From: CAIYRG01 sp035632215
GTDB lineage: Bacteria > Pseudomonadota > Alphaproteobacteria > Micropepsales > Micropepsaceae
Direction: 5' to 3'
Assembly: GCA_035632215.1 (NCBI GenBank)
Contig: DASQHF010000193.1
Location: 1 to 11,674, forward strand
DNA length: 11,674 nucleotides
Positions 5,661 to 11,674 of this stretch are shown piece by piece (within the stretch, counting starts at the first letter, position 1; every line of letters begins with the position of its first letter). Position numbers and translations under genes: made by a program. The notes beneath the pieces were generated by a model. The model saw only the letters and a program-made list of their open reading frames with translations, was not told the origin of the DNA and made no database searches.

Positions 5661-6275
5661 ATGCTTGTGCTTCACGACATGCACATTTCGGGAAATTCCT
5701 ACAAAGTCAGGCTTGCGGCACGTCAGCTCGGGATTGCGCTCGTGCTCAAGGAATATCCGCTCGAGGCACGCCTCACGCGAAAGCCCGAGTTCCTAAAGAA
5801 GAACCCGAACGGCCGCGTGCCGCTTCTCGAACTCGAGGATGGCCGATGCTTGGCCGAGTCGGGCGCCATCCTCATTTATCTCGCCGAAGGTTCGCATCTG
5901 ATCCCCAAGGATCGATGGGCCCGCGCAAAGATGCTCGAATGGATGTTCTTTGAGCAATACGAGCATGAGCCGACAATCGCGGTCGCGCGGCGCTGGCTGA
6001 GTCACGAGCCGAAGGAGGAGCTGGAGAAGAGGCGCGCGCTTGTTCCCGAATGGCACGCGAAAGGAAACGCCGCGCTTTCGGTGATGGAGAAGCGGCTCCA
6101 GGCTCACGCCTGGTTCGCGGGCGATGATTATTCGATCGCCGATATCGCGCTCTATGCGTATACGCATTGCGCCGAAGAGGGTGGATTTAATTTGCGCGAT
6201 TATCCCGCGGTCTCTGCCTGGCTCGAGCGCGTGGCCGCGCAGCCCAACCACATCCCGATGAGCGAGACTTGGTGA
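5661..6275 (+). CDS. Glutathione S-transferase family protein
   Basis: A 204-residue two-domain GST. The N-terminal thioredoxin-like domain (about residues 1-80) has HISGNSYKVRLAA, where a Ser (10 or 13) takes the catalytic position, GRVPLLELEDG with the cis-Pro (54), and LAESGAILIYLAE with the Glu-Ser pair (66-67) that holds the glutathione gamma-glutamyl group. The helical C-terminal domain contains WFAGDDYSIADIALYAYTH, the N-capping box region. Such enzymes conjugate or reduce electrophiles with glutathione in the cytoplasm. The pattern fits a bacterial Ser-type class, but the substrate is not predictable. GGGGGTC lies about 8 bases before the ATG. Its stop codon overlaps or nearly touches the start of cutA, so the two are likely co-transcribed. 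Confidence 0.9.
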   Translation: MLVLHDMHISGNSYKVRLAARQLGIALVLKEYPLEARLTRKPEFLKKNPNGRVPLLELEDGRCLAESGAILIYLAEGSHLIPKDRWARAKMLEWMFFEQYEHEPTIAVARRWLSHEPKEELEKRRALVPEWHAKGNAALSVMEKRLQAHAWFAGDDYSIADIALYAYTHCAEEGGFNLRDYPAVSAWLERVAAQPNHIPMSETW

Positions 6276-6280
6276 GCCCC

Positions 6281-6625
6281 ATGATCGAGGTAAACGGCGA
6301 GTTCTGTTTTCTCTATTCGACGTTCCCTGACGCGGACGCGGCGTTGAAGGCGGCGCGTGTTTTGATCGACAAGAATCTTGCCGCCTGCGTGAACGTCTAT
6401 CCGCCGATGACGAGCGTCTATGTCTGGGAAGGCAAGCGCGAGGAGAGCGTGGAGGTCGCGGCCTTCATTAAGACGCGGCGCGCCCTCGTGAACGACGCGA
6501 TCGAGGTAGCGCGCGCGATTCATCCGTACACAGTGCCGTGCTTCCTGGTGCTGCCCATCGAGGGTGGCAATGCCGACTATCTCGCCTGGGCGCGCGCGCA
6601 AACGAATCCGAAAGTCGCGGTGTAA
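6281..6625 (+). CDS. cutA: Divalent-cation tolerance protein CutA
   Basis: About 114 residues with hallmark CutA features: an opening beta strand FCFLYSTFPDADAALKAARVL, then AACVNVYPPMTSVYVWEGK, EVAAFIKTRRA, VPCFLVLPIEGG and the closing YLAWARAQT. CutA forms very stable trimers with a ferredoxin-like, PII-like fold. It was named for copper tolerance in E. coli, but its molecular role remains debated. The start is ambiguous. The ATG at 6281 has GGTGAG upstream; a GTG at 6272 would overlap the GST stop as GTGA and suggests translational coupling; a TTG at 6269 is less likely. No other metal genes adjoin it. It runs toward the convergent hydrolase gene with 28 bases between stops, where I see no clear terminator. 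Confidence 0.92.
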   Translation: MIEVNGEFCFLYSTFPDADAALKAARVLIDKNLAACVNVYPPMTSVYVWEGKREESVEVAAFIKTRRALVNDAIEVARAIHPYTVPCFLVLPIEGGNADYLAWARAQTNPKVAV

Positions 6626-6653
6626 ATAGGGGTTGTCATTCCGTCTTTGCTGC

Positions 6654-7364
6654 TTAAGTCGCCGCCAATCGCGAAGCGACGAGACGCTGGACGGCCGGAT
6701 TGGAGCCCATGGTCATGTGGTGACTCTCGATGGTCACCGTCTCGACATGCGGCGCGGCTGCGGCCACGCAAGCGCGCCAATCGACGACGCCATCAATGGG
6801 ACTGACGACCGCGGTGACCGGAACCGGCGGCGGCTCGGCAACGGATCGGAGATCGGCGCGCGCCCGCGGCTCCCAGCTCCACGCCGCAAACTGCGCCAGC
6901 GGCGCCAAAGGCGACGGCACCGGAATCCGGATCGGGCTCCCCAGCGTGACGATGCGCGCGACGCAGCCGGGATGACGTTTGGCCATCTCGCGCGCCATGG
7001 TGCCCCCGAGGCTTAAACCCACGAGCGACACGGTCCGACCGTGGCGTTCGCACATATCCATCAGCCGCCGTTCAAAGTAAGCGAAAGCGGTGCGGGTCGG
7101 ACCGTAATTGGTGCCGCAATTCCACGACGCGACCGCGAATCCCTGGCGCTTCAAGAATTGCCGCAGGCGAGCAGTAGAGAATTCCGGAGCACAGAAGCCC
7201 GGGAGCACGATGATGGGCTGGCCGGCGCCTCTCGCCGCGTCATCGGGGAAAGGCGGCGGCGCGAGACTCACTCGCGCCAGCGCATTCACCTCGCGCGCGA
7301 ACGTCGCCACCGATACCGGCGAACCTGCTTCCGGCCACACCGCAAAAACCTGCGCATTCGCCAT
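6654..7364 (-). CDS. Alpha/beta hydrolase fold protein (lipase/esterase-like)
   Basis: A 236-residue predicted serine hydrolase. After strand PIIVLPGFCAP (residues 50-60), likely providing the oxyanion region, comes the nucleophile elbow LVGLSLGGTMARE (114-126) with Ser118. SPIDGVVDW (188-196) offers the acid residue Asp191, and ESHHMTMGSNP (213-223) the His (215 or 216). The arrangement resembles bacterial hydrolases in which -SDGVVPW- and -GSH-x-x-x-x-x-NP- occupy the same places. Substrate is unknown; no signal peptide is evident, so it should be cytoplasmic. It starts 16 bases after the trpS stop and is probably the last gene of a glnD-trpS unit. The start at 7364 has only a weak GTGAG upstream. 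Confidence 0.82.
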   Translation of the reverse strand: MANAQVFAVWPEAGSPVSVATFAREVNALARVSLAPPPFPDDAARGAGQPIIVLPGFCAPEFSTARLRQFLKRQGFAVASWNCGTNYGPTRTAFAYFERRLMDMCERHGRTVSLVGLSLGGTMAREMAKRHPGCVARIVTLGSPIRIPVPSPLAPLAQFAAWSWEPRARADLRSVAEPPPVPVTAVVSPIDGVVDWRACVAAAAPHVETVTIESHHMTMGSNPAVQRLVASRLAAT

Positions 7365-7380
7365 TAGCGATACTCACGCG

Positions 7381-8400
7381 TTAGGCGACAAATCCTACGA
7401 GCTTGCGAACTTCGCTCATGACCGGCCCGGCGATCGCCAGCGCGCGGGCCGAACCCGTCTTCAGCACGCGATCGATCTCGGCCTCATCCGACAACAGCCG
7501 CCGCATCTCGTCGGCGATCGGGGTGAGCTTCGCCACCGCCAAATCCGCAAGCGCATTCTTGAACACCGAGAACTGCGCGCCGGCAAATTCGCCGATCACC
7601 ATGTTCGGCGAATGGTCCGCGAGCGCGGCATAGATGTTGATCAGGTTCTCCGCTTCCGGACGGCCCTTGAGCTCGTCGGGGTTCGCCGGCATCGGGTTGG
7701 GATCGGTGCGGGCTTTGCGGATCTTCTGCGCGATCGCGTCGGCATCGTCGGTCAAGTTGATGCGCGAATAATCGGACTCGTCCGATTTCGACATCTTCTT
7801 CTGCCCGTCGCGCAAGCTCATGACACGGGTGCCCGGCCCGGTGATCACCGGCTCGGGAAGTGGGAAGAAATCGGGCGCATTGAAGTCGTTGTTGAACTTC
7901 TGCGCGATGTCGCGCGAAAGCTCGAGGTGCTGCTTCTGGTCCTCGCCCACCGGAACATGGGTCGAGCGATAGGCAAGAATGTCGGCCGCCATCAGATCGG
8001 GATAGACGAAGAGCCCGACGGACGCGTTCTCGCGATTCTTGCCCGCCTTGTCCTTGAACTGGGTCATGCGATTGAGCCAGCCGATACGAGCGACGCAGTT
8101 GAACACCCAGGCGAGCTCGGCATGTGCGCCAACTTGCGATTGATTGAAGAGGATCGAGCGGTTGGGATCGATCCCAACCGCGAGGCAGGCAGCCGTCACC
8201 TCGCGCGTCGCTTTGGCCAGCTCGGCCGGGTCCTGCCAGACCGTGATCGCATGCATGTCGACGACGCAATAGATGCAGGGCATGCGGTCTTGGAGCTTCA
8301 CCCAATTCTTCATCGCGCCGAGATAGTTGCCGAGATGGAGCTTGCCGCTCGGCTGAATGCCGGAGAAGGCGAGCTGGGAATGTTTGGCGGGGTCGGCCAT
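7381..8400 (-). CDS. trpS: Tryptophanyl-tRNA synthetase
   Basis: A 339-residue class I aminoacyl-tRNA synthetase that charges tRNA-Trp with tryptophan in the cytoplasm. Signature blocks: SGIQPSGKLHLGNYLGAM (13-30) with the HIGH-like HLGN, VDMHAIT (47-53), YPDLMAADILAY (133-144) in the Trp-binding region, VGEDQKQHLEL (151-161), and KKMSKSDES (201-209) with the KMSKS loop. The length is normal for the bacterial family. It follows glnD by 54 bases and is transcribed in the same direction. The ATG at 8400 has a modest GGGTAAG upstream; the N-terminus matches the family, so the start is well supported. Confidence 0.97.
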   Translation of the reverse strand: MADPAKHSQLAFSGIQPSGKLHLGNYLGAMKNWVKLQDRMPCIYCVVDMHAITVWQDPAELAKATREVTAACLAVGIDPNRSILFNQSQVGAHAELAWVFNCVARIGWLNRMTQFKDKAGKNRENASVGLFVYPDLMAADILAYRSTHVPVGEDQKQHLELSRDIAQKFNNDFNAPDFFPLPEPVITGPGTRVMSLRDGQKKMSKSDESDYSRINLTDDADAIAQKIRKARTDPNPMPANPDELKGRPEAENLINIYAALADHSPNMVIGEFAGAQFSVFKNALADLAVAKLTPIADEMRRLLSDEAEIDRVLKTGSARALAIAGPVMSEVRKLVGFVA

Positions 8401-8454
8401 CGTCTTACCCGGAAGCGAAAAGGCCGCGCCTTATCGCCGAGGCAGAGCCCTACA

Positions 8455-11220
8455 TCAAGGGCCGTCGAGCGCCTTCATCAGCCGCTCCTCGAGAGCGGCC
8501 AAGCGTTCGGGATGCGTCACCTTGTGGCCGAAGACATCGCGCACATAGAAGGTATCCACCGCGAGCTCGCCATAGGTCACAACGACCGCGGACGAGATGC
8601 TCAAGCCGGCCTGGAAAATGGCGCGGGTGATCTCGTAGAGGAGCCCGACGCGGTCCAAGCTCTCGACCTCGACGACGGTCGAGACGGTCGAAGCTTCATT
8701 GTCGAAGAACACCTTGGAGCGGGTCTTGAACGCGGCGGCGCGCCGTCCGGGCGCGCGCTTGGCGAGCACCGTGCGCGGCCGGATCTCCCCGGCCAAGGTC
8801 CTCGCCATGCTTGCCTTCAAGCGCTCGATGCGCCCGCCGTCGCCGAACGGACCGCCGGACGCATCCTGCACGCGGAAGACATCGAGCGCGTAGCCGTCGG
8901 AGGTGGTGAAAATTTTCGCCCCGACGATGGAGCCATTCGCCATCGAGATCGCGCCGGCAAGCCCTGAGAACAGGCCCGGGTGGTCCTGGGTGTAGATCAC
9001 GATGTCGGTCACGTCGTCCGACGGATCGACCTCGGCACCGACGGCGAGCTTCTCCTGCTTCGTGTCCGCGGCATGCATGAGGCGCGCCTGGAATTCGAGC
9101 TCGTCAACGTCGAAAGCCAGCCAGTAGCTGTCATAGTGCCGTGTCAGCGCGTGCTTGCGCGCCTCTTCCGGGAGGTCCTTGAGCCGCTTGGCGAGCTCCG
9201 CCTTCGCGTCGTCGATCCGCGCGCTGCGGGCGGGCGTGGAATCGCCGCCCGACATCAGCGTGTCGGCTTCATAATAGAGCTCGCGCAGAAGCTGGCCTTT
9301 CCAGCCGTTCCAGACGCCGGGCCCGACCGCGCGGATATCGGCAACGGTCAAGATCGACAGGAGCCGAAGACGTTCGGGCGTCTGCACCACGCGGACGAAA
9401 TTCCGCACCGTCTGCGGGTCGGAGACGTCACGCTTCTGCGCCGCGTCGCTCATGGTCAGATGATGGCGCACAAGCCACGACACGGTCGCGGTATCCGCGG
9501 GCGAGAGGCCAAAGCGCGGGCACATGGATTCGGCGAGCGCGCCGCCGAGCTCCGAATGATCGCCGGGAAGTCCCTTGGCCATGTCGTGGATCAGGATCGC
9601 GACGTAAAGCACTTCGCGCGACGCCACGCGCTTGACGAGATCGCTGACCAGCGGATGTTCTTTCTTGAGCTCGCCGCGCTCGATGCGCGCGAGATTGCCC
9701 ACCGCCATCAGAAGATGCTCGTCCACCGTATAGTGGTGGTACATGTTGAACTGCATCAGCGCGACAACGCGGCCGAACTCCGGCACGAAGCGTCCCATGA
9801 CGCCTGCCTCGTTCATGCGGCGGAGCGCGCGCTCCGGATCACGGCGAGAGGTCAGCACATCGAGGAACAAACGGTTCGCGACCGGATCGTTGCGTAAATT
9901 GTCGTCGATGAGATCGAGCTGACGGTGGACGCTTCGCAAGGTCGCAGGATGGACATCCACGCCCTTGGCGTCGGCGATCTGGAACAAGCGGATCATCGCC
10001 ACCGGCTGCTCGCGGAAGAGCGCCGAGCGCGCGGCCAAGCGGCCGTTCTCGACATAAAAGTCGTCTTCGGAAGAGCGGAGCTTGAGAAAGCCCGGCAGGA
10101 GTCTGCGCAATGACGGCCGCGTTTTGCGGTTCTGCTCCTCGAGCGCAGCGCAGAAGATGCGGGTGAGATCGCCGACGTCCTTCGCCACCAGGAAGTAGCT
10201 GCGCATGAAGCGTTCGACCGCCCGGTGCAGATTGGGATCGGTATAGCCGAAGCGTTTGGCGAGCTCGGGCTGAACGTCGAAAGAGAGCCGCTCTTCGGCG
10301 CGACCCGTGAGATAGTGCAGCTGACAACGGACGGTCCACAAGAAGGCTTCGGCCTTCTGAAACGTCTTGTACTCGTCCTTGGTGAAGACGCCGTGGTGGA
10401 CGAGATCGCTCGCATCTTCGACGCGATAAAGATATTTGCCGATCCAATAGAGCGTCTGGAGATCGCGCAGTCCGCCCTTGCCGTCCTTGATGTTGGGCTC
10501 GACGAGATAGCGGCTTTCGCCTTGGCGCAAATGCCGCGCGTCGCGCTCGGCGAGCTTGGCTTCGACGAAGTCCTGTCCGGTGCCCGTCGCGATGTCGCTC
10601 CAGAATTTCCGGCGCAGCTCGTCATAGAGCTCGCGGTCGCCCCAGATGTAGCGCGCTTCCAGGAGCGAGGTCCGGATGGTGATGTCCTGCTTCGCCAGGC
10701 GCACACATTCCACGATCGAACGCGTCGCATGCCCGACTTTCAAGCCAAGATCCCACAGCATATGCAGGACGAACTCGATCACGCTCTCGTCCCAAGCCGT
10801 CTCCTTGAACGGGCGGATGAAGAGGAGGTCGATGTCGGAGAAGGGCGCGAGGAAGCCGCGGCCATAGCCGCCGGTGGCGACAATCGTGAGCCGCTCGGAT
10901 GTCGTCGGGTTGGGCGCGGGGTAAATGTGCCGGACGGCGAAATCGAAGATCTCCTGGATCATCGTGTCCTGGAGCGCGGAGAGCGCGCGGGCGACCGCGA
11001 GCCCCGGGCTCGCGCCCGATTCCATGTGCACCTTCACCTGCTCGCGCGCGGTTACGAAAACCGTCCGGACGCTTTCGAGCGCGGCCTTGCGCAAGCCGCC
11101 CTTGTCGCCGGTCCATGACCGCGCCAGCGCGCCTAAGTCGCGGCGGAGCGCATCCCCGTCCAAGGGCTGCGCGCGGTCCATGACCTTGGTCACCGTCTGA
11201 TGGAGCGTGTCGAGGGCCAT
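8455..11220 (-). CDS. glnD: Bifunctional PII uridylyltransferase/uridylyl-removing enzyme GlnD
   Basis: A 921-residue nitrogen sensor. When glutamine is scarce it uridylylates PII proteins, and when glutamine is high it removes UMP, so controlling glutamine synthetase and Ntr gene expression. The nucleotidyltransferase domain shows ATGGYGRGFLAPFSDIDLLF (about residues 115-134) with the paired Asp of DID. The HD hydrolase domain contains FNMYHHYTVDEHLL (about 491-504), ILIHDMAKGLPGDH (about 542-555) and a RHHLTMSD block (about 585-592). Two C-terminal ACT domains that bind glutamine follow: VIYTQDHPGLFSGLAGAISM (about 741-760) and VEVESLDRVGLLYEITRAIF (about 850-869). Length and order are as in full-size GlnD. 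The ATG at 11220 has AAGTGG upstream; a GTG three codons earlier (11229) is the less likely alternative. It diverges from the SDR gene. Confidence 0.97.
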   Translation of the reverse strand: MALDTLHQTVTKVMDRAQPLDGDALRRDLGALARSWTGDKGGLRKAALESVRTVFVTAREQVKVHMESGASPGLAVARALSALQDTMIQEIFDFAVRHIYPAPNPTTSERLTIVATGGYGRGFLAPFSDIDLLFIRPFKETAWDESVIEFVLHMLWDLGLKVGHATRSIVECVRLAKQDITIRTSLLEARYIWGDRELYDELRRKFWSDIATGTGQDFVEAKLAERDARHLRQGESRYLVEPNIKDGKGGLRDLQTLYWIGKYLYRVEDASDLVHHGVFTKDEYKTFQKAEAFLWTVRCQLHYLTGRAEERLSFDVQPELAKRFGYTDPNLHRAVERFMRSYFLVAKDVGDLTRIFCAALEEQNRKTRPSLRRLLPGFLKLRSSEDDFYVENGRLAARSALFREQPVAMIRLFQIADAKGVDVHPATLRSVHRQLDLIDDNLRNDPVANRLFLDVLTSRRDPERALRRMNEAGVMGRFVPEFGRVVALMQFNMYHHYTVDEHLLMAVGNLARIERGELKKEHPLVSDLVKRVASREVLYVAILIHDMAKGLPGDHSELGGALAESMCPRFGLSPADTATVSWLVRHHLTMSDAAQKRDVSDPQTVRNFVRVVQTPERLRLLSILTVADIRAVGPGVWNGWKGQLLRELYYEADTLMSGGDSTPARSARIDDAKAELAKRLKDLPEEARKHALTRHYDSYWLAFDVDELEFQARLMHAADTKQEKLAVGAEVDPSDDVTDIVIYTQDHPGLFSGLAGAISMANGSIVGAKIFTTSDGYALDVFRVQDASGGPFGDGGRIERLKASMARTLAGEIRPRTVLAKRAPGRRAAAFKTRSKVFFDNEASTVSTVVEVESLDRVGLLYEITRAIFQAGLSISSAVVVTYGELAVDTFYVRDVFGHKVTHPERLAALEERLMKALDGP

Positions 11221-11246
11221 GCAATCCACTTAAGCGTCGGCTGACT

Positions 11247-11274
11247 GTCATACAAATGCCGAACGCAACGCCAA
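11247..11274 (-). promoter_or_regulatory. Candidate promoter of glnD
   Basis: On the minus strand TTGGCG (-35, 11274-11269) and TATGAC (-10, 11252-11247) are separated by 16 bases, about 26 bases before the glnD ATG. The match is only fair. The -35 box would overlap the inverted repeat at 11271-11286. Confidence 0.3.
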
Positions 11275-11286
11275 GGCAAGCCTTGG
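11271..11286. promoter_or_regulatory. Inverted repeat between the divergent glnD and SDR genes
   Basis: CCAAGGC (11271-11277) and GCCTTGG (11280-11286), separated by AA, make an almost symmetric 16-bp site in the shared upstream region. Position and symmetry suit a repressor or activator site, but no known motif is recognised. Confidence 0.35.
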
Positions 11287-11352
11287 CTACGCTAAGCGAC
11301 AGATTCTATCACGGGCTTCGACAGCCAGCCGGAGGCAGTGTAGAGAGGCCCT

Positions 11353-11674
11353 ATGAAACAAACGCGTGCCGTTCTCGTGACCGGCGGGGCAAAGCGCCTG
11401 GGGCGCGCCATCGCACTGCATCTGGGCAAGGCCGGGTGGTCGGTCGCGGTCCATTACAACAGCTCGCAGGGCGACGCCGAGGAGACGGTCGCGATGCTGC
11501 ACGAGTCGGGCACCCATGCGGCGGCTTTGAACGCAGACCTCTCGATGGAGGACGACACCCAGCGCCTGATCGAGCGGGCGCACGAATCCGTCGGGCCGCT
11601 CACCGCGCTCATCAACAACGCATCCGTGTTCGAAGCCGACACCATCTCGACCATGACGCGCGAGTCCTGGACGA
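11353..11674 (+). CDS. Short-chain dehydrogenase/reductase, pteridine-reductase-like, 3' end outside window
   Basis: A partial gene of 107 visible codons cut by the right edge. RAVLVTGGAKRLGRAIALHL (about residues 5-24) is the Rossmann NAD(P)-binding segment with the TG-x-x-x-x-LG glycine pattern; the Lys-Arg at positions 14-15 suggests NADPH preference. AALNADLS (about 58-65) is the usual strand with Asp, and TALINNASVFEAD (about 84-96) is the NNAS variant of the NNAG motif. The combination TGGAKRLG and NNASVFE is characteristic of the FolM/pteridine-reductase-like branch, which reduces dihydrobiopterin or dihydrofolate, but the catalytic Ser-Tyr-Lys is beyond the window. AGAGAGG lies about 5 bases before the ATG. 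It diverges from glnD across 132 bases. Confidence 0.85.
   Translation, partial: MKQTRAVLVTGGAKRLGRAIALHLGKAGWSVAVHYNSSQGDAEETVAMLHESGTHAAALNADLSMEDDTQRLIERAHESVGPLTALINNASVFEADTISTMTRESWT

Noticed and set aside
7108..8967. A 619-codon open frame on the plus strand
   Set aside because: It lies opposite trpS and parts of glnD and the hydrolase, has no recognisable domain, and is a long antisense frame of the kind common in GC-rich DNA.
8980..11118. Long open frames on the plus strand opposite glnD
   Set aside because: GlnD is unmistakable on the other strand across the whole span, and these frames show no motif.
1..11674. A defence system, mobile element or secondary-metabolite cluster
   Set aside because: No transposase, integrase, nuclease/toxin pair, repeat array or biosynthetic gene set could be recognised on either strand.

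Overview
The window looks like a stretch of an alphaproteobacterial chromosome. The coding DNA is GC-rich, the GlnD and TrpS proteins look alphaproteobacterial, and the genes are compact, mostly with Shine-Dalgarno-preceded starts. The genus cannot be fixed from the sequence. I found no transposase, integrase, tRNA, rRNA, CRISPR array or phage gene, so this reads as ordinary core and near-core chromosome, not a genomic island.

Layout, left to right. (1) Positions 1-370, minus strand: the N-terminal part of a histidine-phosphatase-like protein, cut by the window edge. (2) 560-1903, minus: an outer-membrane beta-barrel protein of the BBP2/OmpL-like porin type, with an unusually long charged N-terminus before its signal peptide and a Met/Pro-rich segment after it. 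(3) 2086-2508, minus, and 2629-3381, plus: a small membrane protein diverging from a TylF/MycF-type methyltransferase. (4) 3388-5079, all minus: two tandem secreted paralogues, a very small flagellar-rod-like protein and a glutaredoxin-type ArsC. The two paralogues are separated by a clear terminator followed by a candidate promoter. (5) 5080-5383: an intergenic region with a 55-nt imperfect palindrome and the probable cold-shock promoter and leader. (6) 5384-6625, plus: a cold-shock protein with a textbook terminator, then a glutathione transferase and CutA, probably co-transcribed. (7) 6654-11220, minus: glnD, trpS and an alpha/beta hydrolase, in that order of transcription. (8) 11353-end, plus: the start of a short-chain dehydrogenase with a pteridine-reductase-like look, diverging from glnD.

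Functional themes are nitrogen sensing (GlnD modifies PII proteins), translation (TrpS), stress and detoxification (cold-shock protein, GST, CutA, ArsC) and the cell envelope (porin, two secreted proteins, membrane protein). These appear to be independent housekeeping units. I do not see a convincing new multi-gene system. The items most worth a second look are the 70-residue flagellar-rod-like protein, the duplicated secreted family with its two conserved cysteines, the N-terminal extension of the porin, and the palindrome between the secreted-protein and cold-shock genes.
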